From: Sphingomonas sp.
GTDB lineage: Bacteria; Pseudomonadota; Alphaproteobacteria; Sphingomonadales; Sphingomonadaceae
NCBI RefSeq assembly: GCF_013812825.1
Contig: NZ_JACCSU010000050.1
Coordinates: forward strand, 1-52,952
Direction: 5' to 3'
Length of the DNA: 52,952 nt
In this document: positions 35,882 through 45,183 of the stretch, one piece after another
Numbering within the stretch: position 1 is the first letter of the stretch
Layout of the letters: every line of letters begins with the position of its first letter
Notes under the pieces: generated by a model
The model's input: the letters and a program-made list of their open reading frames with translations, nothing else
Databases searched by the model: none
Told to the model about the DNA's origin: nothing
Translations under genes and position numbers: made by a program

Positions 35882-38235
35882 GGCGCACCGCGCGGCACCG
35901 TCAGAGTGACCGTGGTTCCCTTCGATTTCTTCGACACCAGTTCGACCGTGCCGCCGTGCGCCTCGATGAACTGGCGAGTGAGCGGAAGCCCGAGGCCCAG
36001 CGCCGCCTCGCCGCGGACTCCCGCCTCCTCGACCCGGTCGAAGCGGTTGAACACGCGCGGCAGGTCTTCTTCTGCGATGCCCGAGCCATTGTCGCTGATC
36101 TCGATCACCGCGCGCTCGCCGTCGCCTTCGGCCCTGAGCGCGATCCGGCCCCTGCGGTCGGTGTAGGCGATCGCGTTGTGCAGCACATGCTCGATCGATT
36201 CGCGCAGCCGCCGCGCATCGCCGATGACGAAACCGGTCGAGGCGTCAATCTCGCTGGTCAGCTTCTGCGCTTTCTCGGCCGCCCTCGGCTGGGCGGTTTC
36301 GACCGCCGCCCGGCACAGCCCGGCAAGGTCGATCCGCTCGCGCTCGAGATTGATTCCGCGGGTATCGCCGGTGGTCAGGTCGAGCACGTCGTCGACCAGC
36401 TTGGCGAGCCGCCCCGAAGACTCGACGATCGCGCTCACATAGTCCTTGGCCGCCGGCGACAGCTTCCCGGCGTAGCCTTCCGAGAGCATTTCAGCAAAGC
36501 CGCCGATCGAAGTCAGCGGAGTGCGCAGCTCGTAGCTCATGTTGGCGACGAAGTCAGTCTTGACCCGGTCCGCCGCCTCGAGCGCGGTGGCGCGTTCGCG
36601 CAAGGCCGCCTCGATCCGCGTCGAGTCGGTCACGTCGACCATCGTGAAAAGCGCATTGCCGTCCGGCAGCGGAACCGCGGCAAACTCGAAATGGCGCCCG
36701 TCGGTCATCGAGATCCGACCGCCCGCCGACTCCCGTTTGCTGGTCGTCTGGCGGACCTGCTCGCGGATCTGGGCCGCGGCGGTCGGATTGACCAGCTTGC
36801 GCGCCATCGCCGGCACCAGCTCGTCGACTCGCGGGTGCTCGCTCAGCCATTCCTCGTCGAGGTCCCAGACCTGGCAGAAGCGGCGGTTCCAAAGATAGAG
36901 CCGGCCGTCGCTGGCGAAAACGCTGATCGCCTCGAACAAATTGTCGAACGTAGCCGCTCGCACCCGGAGCAGCGTGTCGCGGGCCGACGCCAGTCGCACT
37001 TGCTCGGTGCGGTCCTCGAGGAACAGGCGCAGCCCGCTGTCCGGAAGCGGCTGGGCGACGACCCGCAAATGGTCGCCATTGGCGAGCATCCATTCTTCCT
37101 CGATCACTTCTTCGGGGCTGCTGAACCAGCCCCGGCGCTCTTCCTTCCAGGCCGGGAAGTCGCGCGTTTCGGGCAATCGGTGGTTGTCGCGCATGCGTTC
37201 GAGCACGCGGTCGAATTCGGGGCGCTCGGCCAGCCAGTCGGGGTCGAGCTGCGCCATCACCGCGAACGGCTGGTTGAAGAAGCTCAGGCAGCGGTCGCCA
37301 TCGAACTGCGCCGCGCCGGCGGTCATCCGGTCGGCCAGCTCGCGCTGCGATTCGACGTGGCGAGCGAGCTCGAAGCGGGCGTCCTCCAGTTCCTGGATGT
37401 CGATCGCGAAGCCGGCGACAGCGCCCGTCGGCAGCGGCACGTTGACGATCCGCAGCATGCGCCGCTCGCCGCGCAAGATCGCCGCCTGGTGGCGCGACTG
37501 GATCTTGCCGACCTCGAGTGCCTTGAGGGCCGCTGCGCGCGCCCCGTTTTCGCCCGGCTCGTCGATCAGCTCGATGCCATTGGCAATGACTTCGGCCGCG
37601 TCGCTCGCCTCGACGGCGTCGACAAAGGCGCTGTTGACCAGGCCGAGCTTGAGGTCGGGTCCGCGGTACCACATCGGGAACGGCGCCGACTCGATCAGAT
37701 GGGTCAGCGAATCCAGCGCTCCTTCCGTCTGGCGAAGCCGCAGCGACAGCTTCGAGCGCTCCTCCTCGCTGGCGCTGGTGTCGAACAGCCACAAGAGCAG
37801 GGTGCCGGGAGGCTCGGACGGCGGCGCCGGCCCGCCGCGGACATCGAACACCCGGCGCGATCCCGCCGCCCGCACCTTGCGCTCGACCCGCTCGCAGGCA
37901 ATGGCGGCCGCCTCGACGTCGGCAACCAGCGCGTCGAGATCCTCCTTCTCGATGCCGACATGACCGCCGGCGAGATCGGCGAGCCTGGCCGGCGCCTGGT
38001 CGATTCCGAGCTCGCGCAGCAGGCGCGGGTCGGCCTCGATGCGGCCGTCGGGGCGGACCAGCAGCGGCCGGGCGGGCGCGACCTCGAGCAAGCTCGCCAT
38101 CGAGCGGGCGGAATCGAGCACGGAGCCGGCGCTGGCGAGGCGCCGCGCGGCCAGCACCGAAACAGCCACCGCGACGAGGATCCAAACTGCAGCGAGCGCG
38201 ATTGCGATCAGGCTAGCGCCTGTCAGCTCGCTCAT
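35878..38235 (-). CDS. divL: DivL-like PAS pseudo-histidine kinase (Tyr in place of His)
   Basis: A 785-residue membrane-anchored protein: one membrane span (about 9-30), several PAS-like segments (about 170-560), then a dimerisation and ATPase module (about 555-785). The H-box reads NMSYELRTPL, with Tyr568 where histidine kinases carry the phospho-acceptor His. The ATP lid looks intact (NGSGIAEEDL, GLGLPLTRQF). This substitution, the single span and the PAS series match DivL of Caulobacter (769 residues, Tyr550), which senses DivK and controls CckA and so CtrA in the cell cycle. Next to tsaE and ahead of amgK-murU-addB with a 4-bp overlap, it heads the operon. Confidence 0.88.
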   Translation of the reverse strand: MSELTGASLIAIALAAVWILVAVAVSVLAARRLASAGSVLDSARSMASLLEVAPARPLLVRPDGRIEADPRLLRELGIDQAPARLADLAGGHVGIEKEDLDALVADVEAAAIACERVERKVRAAGSRRVFDVRGGPAPPSEPPGTLLLWLFDTSASEEERSKLSLRLRQTEGALDSLTHLIESAPFPMWYRGPDLKLGLVNSAFVDAVEASDAAEVIANGIELIDEPGENGARAAALKALEVGKIQSRHQAAILRGERRMLRIVNVPLPTGAVAGFAIDIQELEDARFELARHVESQRELADRMTAGAAQFDGDRCLSFFNQPFAVMAQLDPDWLAERPEFDRVLERMRDNHRLPETRDFPAWKEERRGWFSSPEEVIEEEWMLANGDHLRVVAQPLPDSGLRLFLEDRTEQVRLASARDTLLRVRAATFDNLFEAISVFASDGRLYLWNRRFCQVWDLDEEWLSEHPRVDELVPAMARKLVNPTAAAQIREQVRQTTSKRESAGGRISMTDGRHFEFAAVPLPDGNALFTMVDVTDSTRIEAALRERATALEAADRVKTDFVANMSYELRTPLTSIGGFAEMLSEGYAGKLSPAAKDYVSAIVESSGRLAKLVDDVLDLTTGDTRGINLERERIDLAGLCRAAVETAQPRAAEKAQKLTSEIDASTGFVIGDARRLRESIEHVLHNAIAYTDRRGRIALRAEGDGERAVIEISDNGSGIAEEDLPRVFNRFDRVEEAGVRGEAALGLGLPLTRQFIEAHGGTVELVSKKSKGTTVTLTVPRGAP

Positions 38236-38321
38236 CGTCCCCGCCGCCCGGTCATGATCAAGTCATAGGATGCAAGGTCGGCGGCGTTAAAGCGAAAACC
38301 GTTGTAGCTGCGCGCCCCGCC

Positions 38322-38355
38322 AAGACAAAGAAAGGCCGCTCCCGAAGGAGCGGCC
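38322..38355 (-). terminator. Terminator of the TonB-dependent receptor gene
   Basis: On the minus strand GGCCGCTCC, a TTCG loop and GGAGCGGCC (38355-38334) are followed by TTTCTTTGTCTT. It lies 22 bp after the receptor stop and isolates it from divL. Confidence 0.88.
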
Positions 38356-38376
38356 CTGGAAGAGTGTTAGCGTCGC

Positions 38377-41300
38377 TTAGAAGTCGACCGTGGCACCCGC
38401 GTAGAAGTAGCGGCCGATTGAGTCGTACGGATCTCCACCCGCGATACCCAGCAGTCCGAGTGGCGGCTTGGTGTCGAAGATGTTGTCGGCGCCGATGTAG
38501 AAGGTCATCCGGTCGCGGCCGCCCTGCGGCACCTTCATGCTGAGGCGGAGCGCGTGGTACATCACGTCCGGGTAATACACCTCCTCGGTGAAGTCCTCAT
38601 TTTGAGGCGGCCGGCCCTGGACCGAGAAGTAGTTCTCATATGCGCCGATCGTCTGCTTGCCGATGTAGTTCAGGTTGTAGCGCATGTCGAAATTGCCGAA
38701 CCCGTAGGCAATCGTTGCGTTGGCTGCCCACTTGGGGTCACCAAGCTCGCTCAGCTGCCGGTCCGCGAAGTCCGGGTCGGTCGGGCTGATGAAGTTGTTC
38801 CGCTTGAGAACGCGGGTCGCGATTCCGCGAAGGTTGAGCCGATGTCCGTTCGAGAAATTGCGACGGTAGGCGACATCGAAGTCGATGCCGCTTGCGTCCT
38901 GCCTCGCAAAGTTGACGCCCGACGACAGCAGGGCCGGCTGAGCGAACAAGCCGTCCGGCTGCCGCGGGAAGATCAGGGCACAGAACTGGTTGTTGGTGCT
39001 CGGGAGGTCGACGCACTGATTGAGGATCGTTTGTGCGCTCAGCGTCGCAATGATGTTCTCGACCTTGATCTTGTAATAATCGACGCTGAGGCTGAGGCCC
39101 GGCACGAACGAAGGCGTGAAAACGCCGCCCAGCGTGAACCCCTTGCCGGTCTCCTCCTGGAGGTTCTCGTTGCCGCCCGACACGATCTCAATCGTCTGAG
39201 TGCGGGCAACCGTGTTGACGAAGCCCACTGGAACTCCGAGCGCCGCGCAGTTCGCCGCCCGGTTGGAGCTACCGGTGCCAATGAACAGCACGTCGCACGG
39301 ATCGCTCACGAACGCGAAGTTCTGGGTCGCCGGCTGGAACAGGTCGCCAAGCGTCGGGACGCGAACCGACTTCGAGTAGTTGCCGCGGAACCGGAGGCCG
39401 CGAAGCGGAGACCAGGTCGCATTTGCATTCCAGGCGAAGGTCGTATCCGCGGCCGTGTTATAGTCCGAATGACGCGCCGCGCCGGTGAGGGTCAGCTCAC
39501 GGGCAAACGGCAGGTCGCGGAAGATCGGTAGCTGAATTTCTCCGAAGAATTCACGAACCTTCAGCTTCGGCGGGTCGAACTCGGGGAAGGCGTTGAAGAA
39601 GGTCGCGCCGGCGGCCGAGAGCGGATCGGCCTCCTCATGGGCGGATTCGGTGCGATATTCGCCGCCGACCACGAAACGGGGAGCTCCACCCTGGAACTCG
39701 AACAGCTGCGATGTGTCGCCGCTGACGAAGGCAAGCGCATCGAACTGCGAGGCCTTGCCTTCGAGCAAGGAGGTCGTGTTGAAGTAGTCGAGCGCAGCCT
39801 GGCTGGGCCTTCCAGCACCAAACAGGTTGACCGGCACGCAGTTCGGATCGTCGTTCGTCGGGTCGGCATCGGCATTGACCCGGCAGACGATGTTACCGTT
39901 CGGGAGGCGAACCGCGTCCACGGCCCTCAGGAACGGCCCCTCGAGGAGTTCCCCGTCTGGGCCGATGTCGTTGATGACGAGATTGTTCCGAGCCTTCGTG
40001 TCCGAGCTCGAACGCCCGTAGTTCAACGAGACTTCGTAATTCCAGTCGGTGTTGAAGTTGCCGGTAACCCCGCCCACGACCCGGTAGGTGTCACGCCGGA
40101 TTTCCTGCTGGCGGCCTCCGAAATCAACGTTGAACCGCGACAGGAAAATGGTTTCCTGCGAGGTCGGTCCGCCGAGGCAGCGGCCAATCGACTGGAGGGT
40201 CTGGATATTCTGCTGAGTGAGGAACGGGTTGTCGCAGGTAATGCCGCGGCCGCTGCCGAAGAACCCGGCGAAGCTGCCCTGGAAGAAGCTCGGCTGGCCT
40301 TCCTGGAGCGCGTCAACGCGAGCGAATTTCGCCTCGATGAACGGACGCAACGCGTCACTGACCTCATAATGGGCCAGCAAGTTCGCCGTGTACCGGTCGA
40401 GGCCCGGCGCCAGCTGTCCGGTTTCGCGCAGGGTCGTCCCCCCCCGACACGGATCGTTCGGGCGCTGGATGAAATTCCCTCCACCGAACGGGCGGAAGTC
40501 GAGCGCCGGGATGACCTGGCACGCAGTGCCGTCTGGATTGAAGGCCACGATGCGCGGCTGGCCCTGCGGAGTCCCCGGGTTAAGGCAGCGACTAAGGACC
40601 GTCGCCGAGGCATTGGGGTTCGTACAGGAGAACGGGAAGTTTGGACTCGTGGGAGCGAACACACCGACGCCACGCGCACCAGCGGTACCGCCGGTTGAGA
40701 TCGTCAGGTTGCGGACACCGCAGAAGAACTGGTTGTCCGGCACATTGTCACCCTCGGGTGGCTCCCCGATAGTGGGCTCGGCCAGGTTGAACTGGCAGCG
40801 GCCGTCCTGCGAGCCGGTCAGGCCTGGCCGCTGATGGAAATAGAGCGGCTCCGCGTTCACATATTCCAGGTTGATCGCGACGTTCGCACGATCGCCGAAG
40901 AAATTCTCGCCGGCGGTCAGAGTGATGAACTGAATGCCACGATCGCCGCGCGACGACACGCCGCCCTGGCCACGCACGCGAATGCCGTCGAAGTCGCGCT
41001 TCAGGACGAAGTTGACGACACCGGCAACGGCGTCCGAGCCATACACCGCCGAACTGCCGCCGGTGACGATGTCCACGCGCTCGATCAGATCGGTCGGGAT
41101 CGTGTTGACGTCGACCTGGAACGTGCCCGGGTTGTACGTGACGTGCCTGCGGCCGTTGACCAGCACGAGCGTCCGCTCGGTGCCGAGCCCGCGCAGGTCG
41201 AGGAGGTTGACGCCCGCGGTGCCGATGAACCGGGTCGAGTTCGCCTGACTGAAGGTCGAACGCAGGGACGGCAAATCGTTCAGCGCATCGCCAACGTTGA

Positions 41301-41649
41301 CGTCACCCTGGTCCGTCAGTTCCTCGGCGCTGACCGAGGTGATCGGCACCGGCGAAGACGCGTTCGGATTGCGGATACGCGATCCGGTCACGACGATGTC
41401 CTGTTCGTCATCGCCGACAGCCTGACCCGATTCGAGTTCGACCTCACCCGAGATGCAGCGGTCGCGCGCACTGCCTTCAGGCAGGTTCAAGCATGCCGGG
41501 TCGGGCGCGTCGCCCGCGGCGCCGCTCGAGGCCGGCGGGTCGCTCGGCGGAGTCGGAGTCCCCTGGGTCTGGGCAAAAGCCGGATTCGCCGCCGCAATCG
41601 ACAGGGCAATCGCGGACGAGGATAGGGTGAAGGTCTTGGCAAGACGCAT
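38377..41649 (-). CDS. TonB-dependent outer-membrane receptor
   Basis: A 1090-residue outer-membrane transporter. The signal peptide ends in ANPAFA (about residues 20-27). The plug domain (about 82-215) starts DIVVTGSRIRNPN and contains GGSSAVYGSDAVAGVVNFV; the beta barrel fills the rest and ends in Phe, the usual last residue for barrel insertion. Cysteine pairs in extracellular loops and a long plug-to-barrel region put it with the large sphingomonad receptors whose ligands (peptides, sugars or metal chelates) are mostly unknown. The gene stands alone with its own terminator; no operator was recognised upstream. Confidence 0.93.
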   Translation of the reverse strand: MRLAKTFTLSSSAIALSIAAANPAFAQTQGTPTPPSDPPASSGAAGDAPDPACLNLPEGSARDRCISGEVELESGQAVGDDEQDIVVTGSRIRNPNASSPVPITSVSAEELTDQGDVNVGDALNDLPSLRSTFSQANSTRFIGTAGVNLLDLRGLGTERTLVLVNGRRHVTYNPGTFQVDVNTIPTDLIERVDIVTGGSSAVYGSDAVAGVVNFVLKRDFDGIRVRGQGGVSSRGDRGIQFITLTAGENFFGDRANVAINLEYVNAEPLYFHQRPGLTGSQDGRCQFNLAEPTIGEPPEGDNVPDNQFFCGVRNLTISTGGTAGARGVGVFAPTSPNFPFSCTNPNASATVLSRCLNPGTPQGQPRIVAFNPDGTACQVIPALDFRPFGGGNFIQRPNDPCRGGTTLRETGQLAPGLDRYTANLLAHYEVSDALRPFIEAKFARVDALQEGQPSFFQGSFAGFFGSGRGITCDNPFLTQQNIQTLQSIGRCLGGPTSQETIFLSRFNVDFGGRQQEIRRDTYRVVGGVTGNFNTDWNYEVSLNYGRSSSDTKARNNLVINDIGPDGELLEGPFLRAVDAVRLPNGNIVCRVNADADPTNDDPNCVPVNLFGAGRPSQAALDYFNTTSLLEGKASQFDALAFVSGDTSQLFEFQGGAPRFVVGGEYRTESAHEEADPLSAAGATFFNAFPEFDPPKLKVREFFGEIQLPIFRDLPFARELTLTGAARHSDYNTAADTTFAWNANATWSPLRGLRFRGNYSKSVRVPTLGDLFQPATQNFAFVSDPCDVLFIGTGSSNRAANCAALGVPVGFVNTVARTQTIEIVSGGNENLQEETGKGFTLGGVFTPSFVPGLSLSVDYYKIKVENIIATLSAQTILNQCVDLPSTNNQFCALIFPRQPDGLFAQPALLSSGVNFARQDASGIDFDVAYRRNFSNGHRLNLRGIATRVLKRNNFISPTDPDFADRQLSELGDPKWAANATIAYGFGNFDMRYNLNYIGKQTIGAYENYFSVQGRPPQNEDFTEEVYYPDVMYHALRLSMKVPQGGRDRMTFYIGADNIFDTKPPLGLLGIAGGDPYDSIGRYFYAGATVDF

Positions 41650-41803
41650 CGATCAGTCTCCGAAACGAACGTGGAACGGGCTCATGACGGAAGCCTTGTC
41701 CATCCCCGACGCAAAAGGAAATGGTTTGGCAGCGCAGAGACTTAACTTCCCGCTCAGTGTCACATTAATGCAACGTTCAACGTCGGAGAGGCCTTGCGCC
41801 TGC

Positions 41804-43228
41804 TCAGTAGCGATAATGCTCGGGCTTGAACGGGCCTTCGGGTGAGACTCCGATGTAGGCGGCCTGCTTGTCGCTGAGCTTGGTCAGCTTGACCCCCAAT
41901 TTGTCGAGATGGAGCGCGGCGACCTTCTCGTCGAGGTGCTTGGGAAGCACATAGACGTCGTTCTTATATTTGTCGGCGCCGGTCCACAGCTCGATCTGGG
42001 CGAGCACCTGGTTGGAAAAGCTCGACGACATGACGAAGCTCGGATGGCCGGTCGCGTTGCCGAGGTTCACCAGCCGCCCCTTAGACAGGACGATGAGCTT
42101 CTTGCCGTCGGGGAATTCGACCTCGTCGACCTGGGGCTTGATCTCGGTCCATTTCATGTTGGCCAGCGCGCCGATCTGGATCTCGCTGTCGAAGTGGCCG
42201 ATGTTGCAGACGATCGCCATGTTCTTCATCGCCCGCATGTGATCGAGGGTGATCACGTCCATGTTGCCGGTCGCGGTGACGAAGATGTCGGCGCGCGTCG
42301 CCGCCTCTTCCATGGTCACCACTTCATAGCCTTCCATCGCCGCCTGCAGCGCGCAGATCGGGTCGACCTCGGTGACGATGACCCGCGCTCCGCCGTTTCG
42401 AAGGCTTTGCGCGGAGCCCTTGCCGACGTCGCCGAAGCCGGCGACGCAGGCGATCTTGCCGGCGAGCATCACGTCGGTCGCCCGGCGGATCGCGTCGACC
42501 AGGCTCTCGCGGCAGCCGTAGAGATTGTCGAACTTCGACTTGGTGACGCTGTCGTTGACGTTGATCGCCGGGAACGGGAGCTTGCCCTGCCTGGCGAGGT
42601 CGTAAAGCCGGTGAACCCCAGTGGTGGTTTCTTCGGACACGCCCTTGATGTTCTCGACCGTCTTGGTGAGGTAGCCCGGGCGCTCCTTGAGGAACCGCTT
42701 GAGGGTCGCGACGAAGATCTCCTCTTCCTCGTTGGACGGCTCGAACAGCTCCTCGCCCGCCTCGGCGCGCGCGCCCCACAGCGCGAACATGGTCGCATCG
42801 CCGCCGTCGTCGAGGATCAGATTGGCGGTGCGGTCGGGCTGGCCTGGCGTCGCCCAGTCGAAGATCCGCGCCGCATATTCCCAATAATCCTCGAGGGTCT
42901 CACCCTTGATCGCGAACACCGGGACTCCGCTGGCGGCGATCGCCGCGGCCGCATGGTCCTGGGTCGAGAAGATGTTGCACGACGCCCAGCGGACTTCCGC
43001 GCCCAGGGCGGTGAGCGTCTCGATCAGAACCGCGGTCTGGATCGTCATGTGCAGCGACCCGGTGACCCGCGCGCCCTTCAGGGGCCTGGAGGACCCATAC
43101 TCCTCGCGCAACGCCATCAGCCCCGGCATTTCGGTTTCGGCGATCTCGATTTCCTTGCGGCCGAAATCGGCGAGGCCGACATCCTTGACGACATAATCGT
43201 TGAAACGGGTTTCAGCCTGGGTCGCCAC
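41804..43228 (-). CDS. ahcY: Adenosylhomocysteinase
   Basis: A 474-residue NAD-dependent enzyme that splits S-adenosylhomocysteine into adenosine and homocysteine, which keeps methylation going and feeds methionine recovery. The NAD-binding motif GFGDVGKG lies near 263-270; [14 protein letters not shown] and PFKPEHYRY at the C-terminus are family marks. The start is GTG 43228, 6 nt after GGAG. A perfect 20-bp palindrome lies about 90 bp upstream, so expression probably answers to SAH. An alternative start is not visible. Confidence 0.97.
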   Translation of the reverse strand: MATQAETRFNDYVVKDVGLADFGRKEIEIAETEMPGLMALREEYGSSRPLKGARVTGSLHMTIQTAVLIETLTALGAEVRWASCNIFSTQDHAAAAIAASGVPVFAIKGETLEDYWEYAARIFDWATPGQPDRTANLILDDGGDATMFALWGARAEAGEELFEPSNEEEEIFVATLKRFLKERPGYLTKTVENIKGVSEETTTGVHRLYDLARQGKLPFPAINVNDSVTKSKFDNLYGCRESLVDAIRRATDVMLAGKIACVAGFGDVGKGSAQSLRNGGARVIVTEVDPICALQAAMEGYEVVTMEEAATRADIFVTATGNMDVITLDHMRAMKNMAIVCNIGHFDSEIQIGALANMKWTEIKPQVDEVEFPDGKKLIVLSKGRLVNLGNATGHPSFVMSSSFSNQVLAQIELWTGADKYKNDVYVLPKHLDEKVAALHLDKLGVKLTKLSDKQAAYIGVSPEGPFKPEHYRY

Positions 43229-43317
43229 GAGATGCTCCGGATCAAGAGGGTTGAGAGACTGGCCAAACGGCCGCCTCGGTCGCCGCGAGCCCTAGCCGCG
43301 CCGCGTCTCCAAAGCAA

Positions 43318-43337
43318 ATATAAAGAATTCTTTATAT
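43318..43337. promoter_or_regulatory. 20-bp perfect palindrome upstream of ahcY (SahR-type operator)
   Basis: ATATAAAGAATTCTTTATAT is perfectly symmetrical and A/T-rich in a GC-rich genome. Palindromes of the type ATATAAAGA-TCTTTATAT stand before methionine-cycle genes in proteobacteria, where the ArsR-family repressor SahR binds and is released by S-adenosylhomocysteine. On the ahcY strand TTCAAC (43343-43338) and TATATT would be possible -35/-10 boxes, so the palindrome covers the promoter. Symmetry and position are seen; the regulator is inferred. Confidence 0.65.
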
Positions 43338-43353
43338 GTTGAAGCCGGAAGCC

Positions 43354-43926
43354 TCAGGCGACCCCGGTTTCGCTCGACAGCAGCCGCGGATCGACGCCCT
43401 GGGACTTGAACGCCGCCGCCCAGCGCTCCTCGGTCGGGGTGTCGAACAGGATCGCCGGATCGCCCTCGGCCGCGAACCAGCCGTGACGGGTCATCTCTTC
43501 CTCGAGCTGGGATTCCTCCCAGCCGGCGTAACCCAGCGCCGCCACCCAGCGCGACGGTCCCCGCCCCTCGGCGATCGCTTTCAGAACGTCGATGGTTCCG
43601 GTCATCGCGCACAGCTCGCCCCGCTCGCCGACCACGTGCAGCGTGTCCTGGCCGCCCCAGTCGGTCGAGTGGAGAATGAAACCGCGCCCCGGCTCGACCG
43701 GACCGCCGTGGTGGACAGCACTGTCGGGAGCCTCGCCGGGATCGATCCCGAGCTGGTTCAAAAGGCCGCGAAAGCGAAGCCCCGCGCGGGTATGGCCGAT
43801 GCCGATCCCGACCGCTCCATTCTCGTCGTGGACGCAGAGCGCGATCACCGCCCGATCGAAGCGCGGGTCGGCCATCCCCGGCATCGCCAGAAGCAGCTTG
43901 CCCGACAGGAAGGGCGGCTTGTCCAT
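43354..43926 (-). CDS. yqgE: YqgE/AlgH family protein (UPF0301)
   Basis: A 190-residue protein of the YqgE/AlgH family, opening with FLSGKLLLAMPGMADPRFDR and with GGPVEPGRGFILH in the middle. Its biochemical role is not settled; in Pseudomonas the homologue affects alginate and virulence regulation. ATG 43926 is chosen since residues before it are not family-like. It is divergent from the peroxiredoxin gene with 109 bp between. Confidence 0.92.
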   Translation of the reverse strand: MDKPPFLSGKLLLAMPGMADPRFDRAVIALCVHDENGAVGIGIGHTRAGLRFRGLLNQLGIDPGEAPDSAVHHGGPVEPGRGFILHSTDWGGQDTLHVVGERGELCAMTGTIDVLKAIAEGRGPSRWVAALGYAGWEESQLEEEMTRHGWFAAEGDPAILFDTPTEERWAAAFKSQGVDPRLLSSETGVA

Positions 43927-44035
43927 CGCCGTCGAGCATGGCCTCGCACCCGGCGTCGGGCAACCCTTGAGGCGGGCTGTCGCCGGGCCTATCTGCCGCC
44001 TTGTCCCAACACTCGTCCCTCCAGGAGAATCTCCC

Positions 44036-44515
44036 ATGACCATTTCTGTCGGCGACAAAATTCCCGACGTGCCGCTGGCGATCGCGGCTCCGGACGGACC
44101 GCAGCCGACCACCAGCGGCGAATATTTCCGCGGCAAGAAGGTCGCCCTGTTCGCGGTCCCGGGGGCGTTCACCCCGACCTGCTCGGTCCGCCACCTGCCG
44201 TCCTTCGTCGACAAGGCCGGCGAGCTCAAATCCAGAGGGGTCGACGAGATCGCCTGCGTCGCGGTCAACGACCCGTTCGTCCTGACCGCGTGGAACCAGA
44301 GCGAGGGATCGGCCGACATCACCATGCTGGCGGACGGCAACGGCACCTTTGCCGACGCGGTCGGGCTGGCCATGGACGGCAGCAAGTTCGGAATGGGCAA
44401 GCGCAGCCAGCGCTACTCGATGATCGTCAACGACGGGGTCGTCGAGCAGCTCAATGTCGAGGCTCCGGGCGCCTATGAAGCATCGAGCGCCGAACATCTT
44501 CTCGAACAGGTTTGA
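44036..44515 (+). CDS. Peroxiredoxin (Prx5-like)
   Basis: A 159-residue thiol peroxidase. The peroxidatic Cys49 is in PGAFTPTCS, the Prx5 signature, and a second Cys74 is present. It reduces hydrogen peroxide or organic peroxides using glutathione/glutaredoxin or thioredoxin. The ribosome site AGGAG (44023-44027) is clear. No glutaredoxin domain is fused. Confidence 0.93.
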   Translation: MTISVGDKIPDVPLAIAAPDGPQPTTSGEYFRGKKVALFAVPGAFTPTCSVRHLPSFVDKAGELKSRGVDEIACVAVNDPFVLTAWNQSEGSADITMLADGNGTFADAVGLAMDGSKFGMGKRSQRYSMIVNDGVVEQLNVEAPGAYEASSAEHLLEQV

Positions 44516-44631
44516 GGGGCTTTCCCGAGCAGCCGTCGCGTCCTCGCCTCTCTTCGCCCTATCGGGGAAACGCGCTGCGCTTCCGGGCGTTTATCATTGC
44601 GCGACAACCCCAAACATGAGGAGAGTATTTC

Positions 44632-45114
44632 ATGCCCCGGAACAGCAGCAATAATCGAGGCGGCAACCGGAGCCGTCGTTCCAAGAACAACAATCCGGAA
44701 GGGCATAATCAATATAGCAACGGCTGGATGGACACGGCCCGCGAACGTCCGGTGGCGGCTGCCGCGGCTGCGGCGGCGGCCGTCGGAGCCGGCGTGTTCC
44801 TGTGGTCGAAGCGCGGCCAGATCAGCGACCAGCTGAGCCAGCTGAGCGATCAGATCGGTGAGTGGACCGAGAACATGAGTTCCGAGCGGGAGTTCGAGAT
44901 GGCCGGGGGCGAGAATCGCTTCAGCGCCTCGACCGGCGGCGGAGCTTCCGGCGATTTCGGCACCCCGGCAACCGGCAGCTCCAACCGCATCGGATCGGCG
45001 CCCAGCCGGACCGCCAGCAAGCGCCGCAGCGCGACCAGCGGTTCGTCGACCGGCAGCGGAACGATGAGCGGCGGCTCGATCGACACCGGCCCCAGCGGAC
45101 GCGGCCGCGAGTAA
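44632..45114 (+). CDS. Low-complexity single-span membrane protein, 160 aa
   Basis: An Asn/Arg/Ser-rich basic N-terminus (1-30), an Ala-rich membrane helix (about 41-58, with a run of nine alanines), a helical stretch with the repeated SQLSDQ, then a Gly/Ser/Thr/Arg-rich disordered tail (about 95-160). No family is recognised. The basic disordered ends suggest nucleic-acid or surface binding at the membrane; this is a guess. GAGGAGAG at 44617-44624 is the ribosome site. The gene has its own terminator and probably its own promoter. Confidence 0.7.
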   Translation: MPRNSSNNRGGNRSRRSKNNNPEGHNQYSNGWMDTARERPVAAAAAAAAAVGAGVFLWSKRGQISDQLSQLSDQIGEWTENMSSEREFEMAGGENRFSASTGGGASGDFGTPATGSSNRIGSAPSRTASKRRSATSGSSTGSGTMSGGSIDTGPSGRGRE

Positions 45115-45140
45115 GCGCCGAGCACTAGCTCGCAAACGAA

Positions 45141-45169
45141 GGGGCGCCTCGCGGCGCCCCTTTTTGTTT
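45141..45169 (+). terminator. Rho-independent terminator between convergent genes
   Basis: GGGGCGCC (45141-45148), loop TCGC, GGCGCCCC (45153-45160), then TTTTTGTTT. It ends the preceding plus-strand gene; read from the other side it is followed by TTCGTTT, so it may also stop the M2 peptidase message. Confidence 0.88.
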
Positions 45170-45183
45170 AGCCTGTGCTTAGC

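Noticed and set aside
43229-43317. Possible SAH riboswitch in the ahcY leader
   Set aside because: The leader contains GAGGCGG but not the conserved GAGGAGCGCUGC core or its pairing partners, so I do not call a riboswitch.
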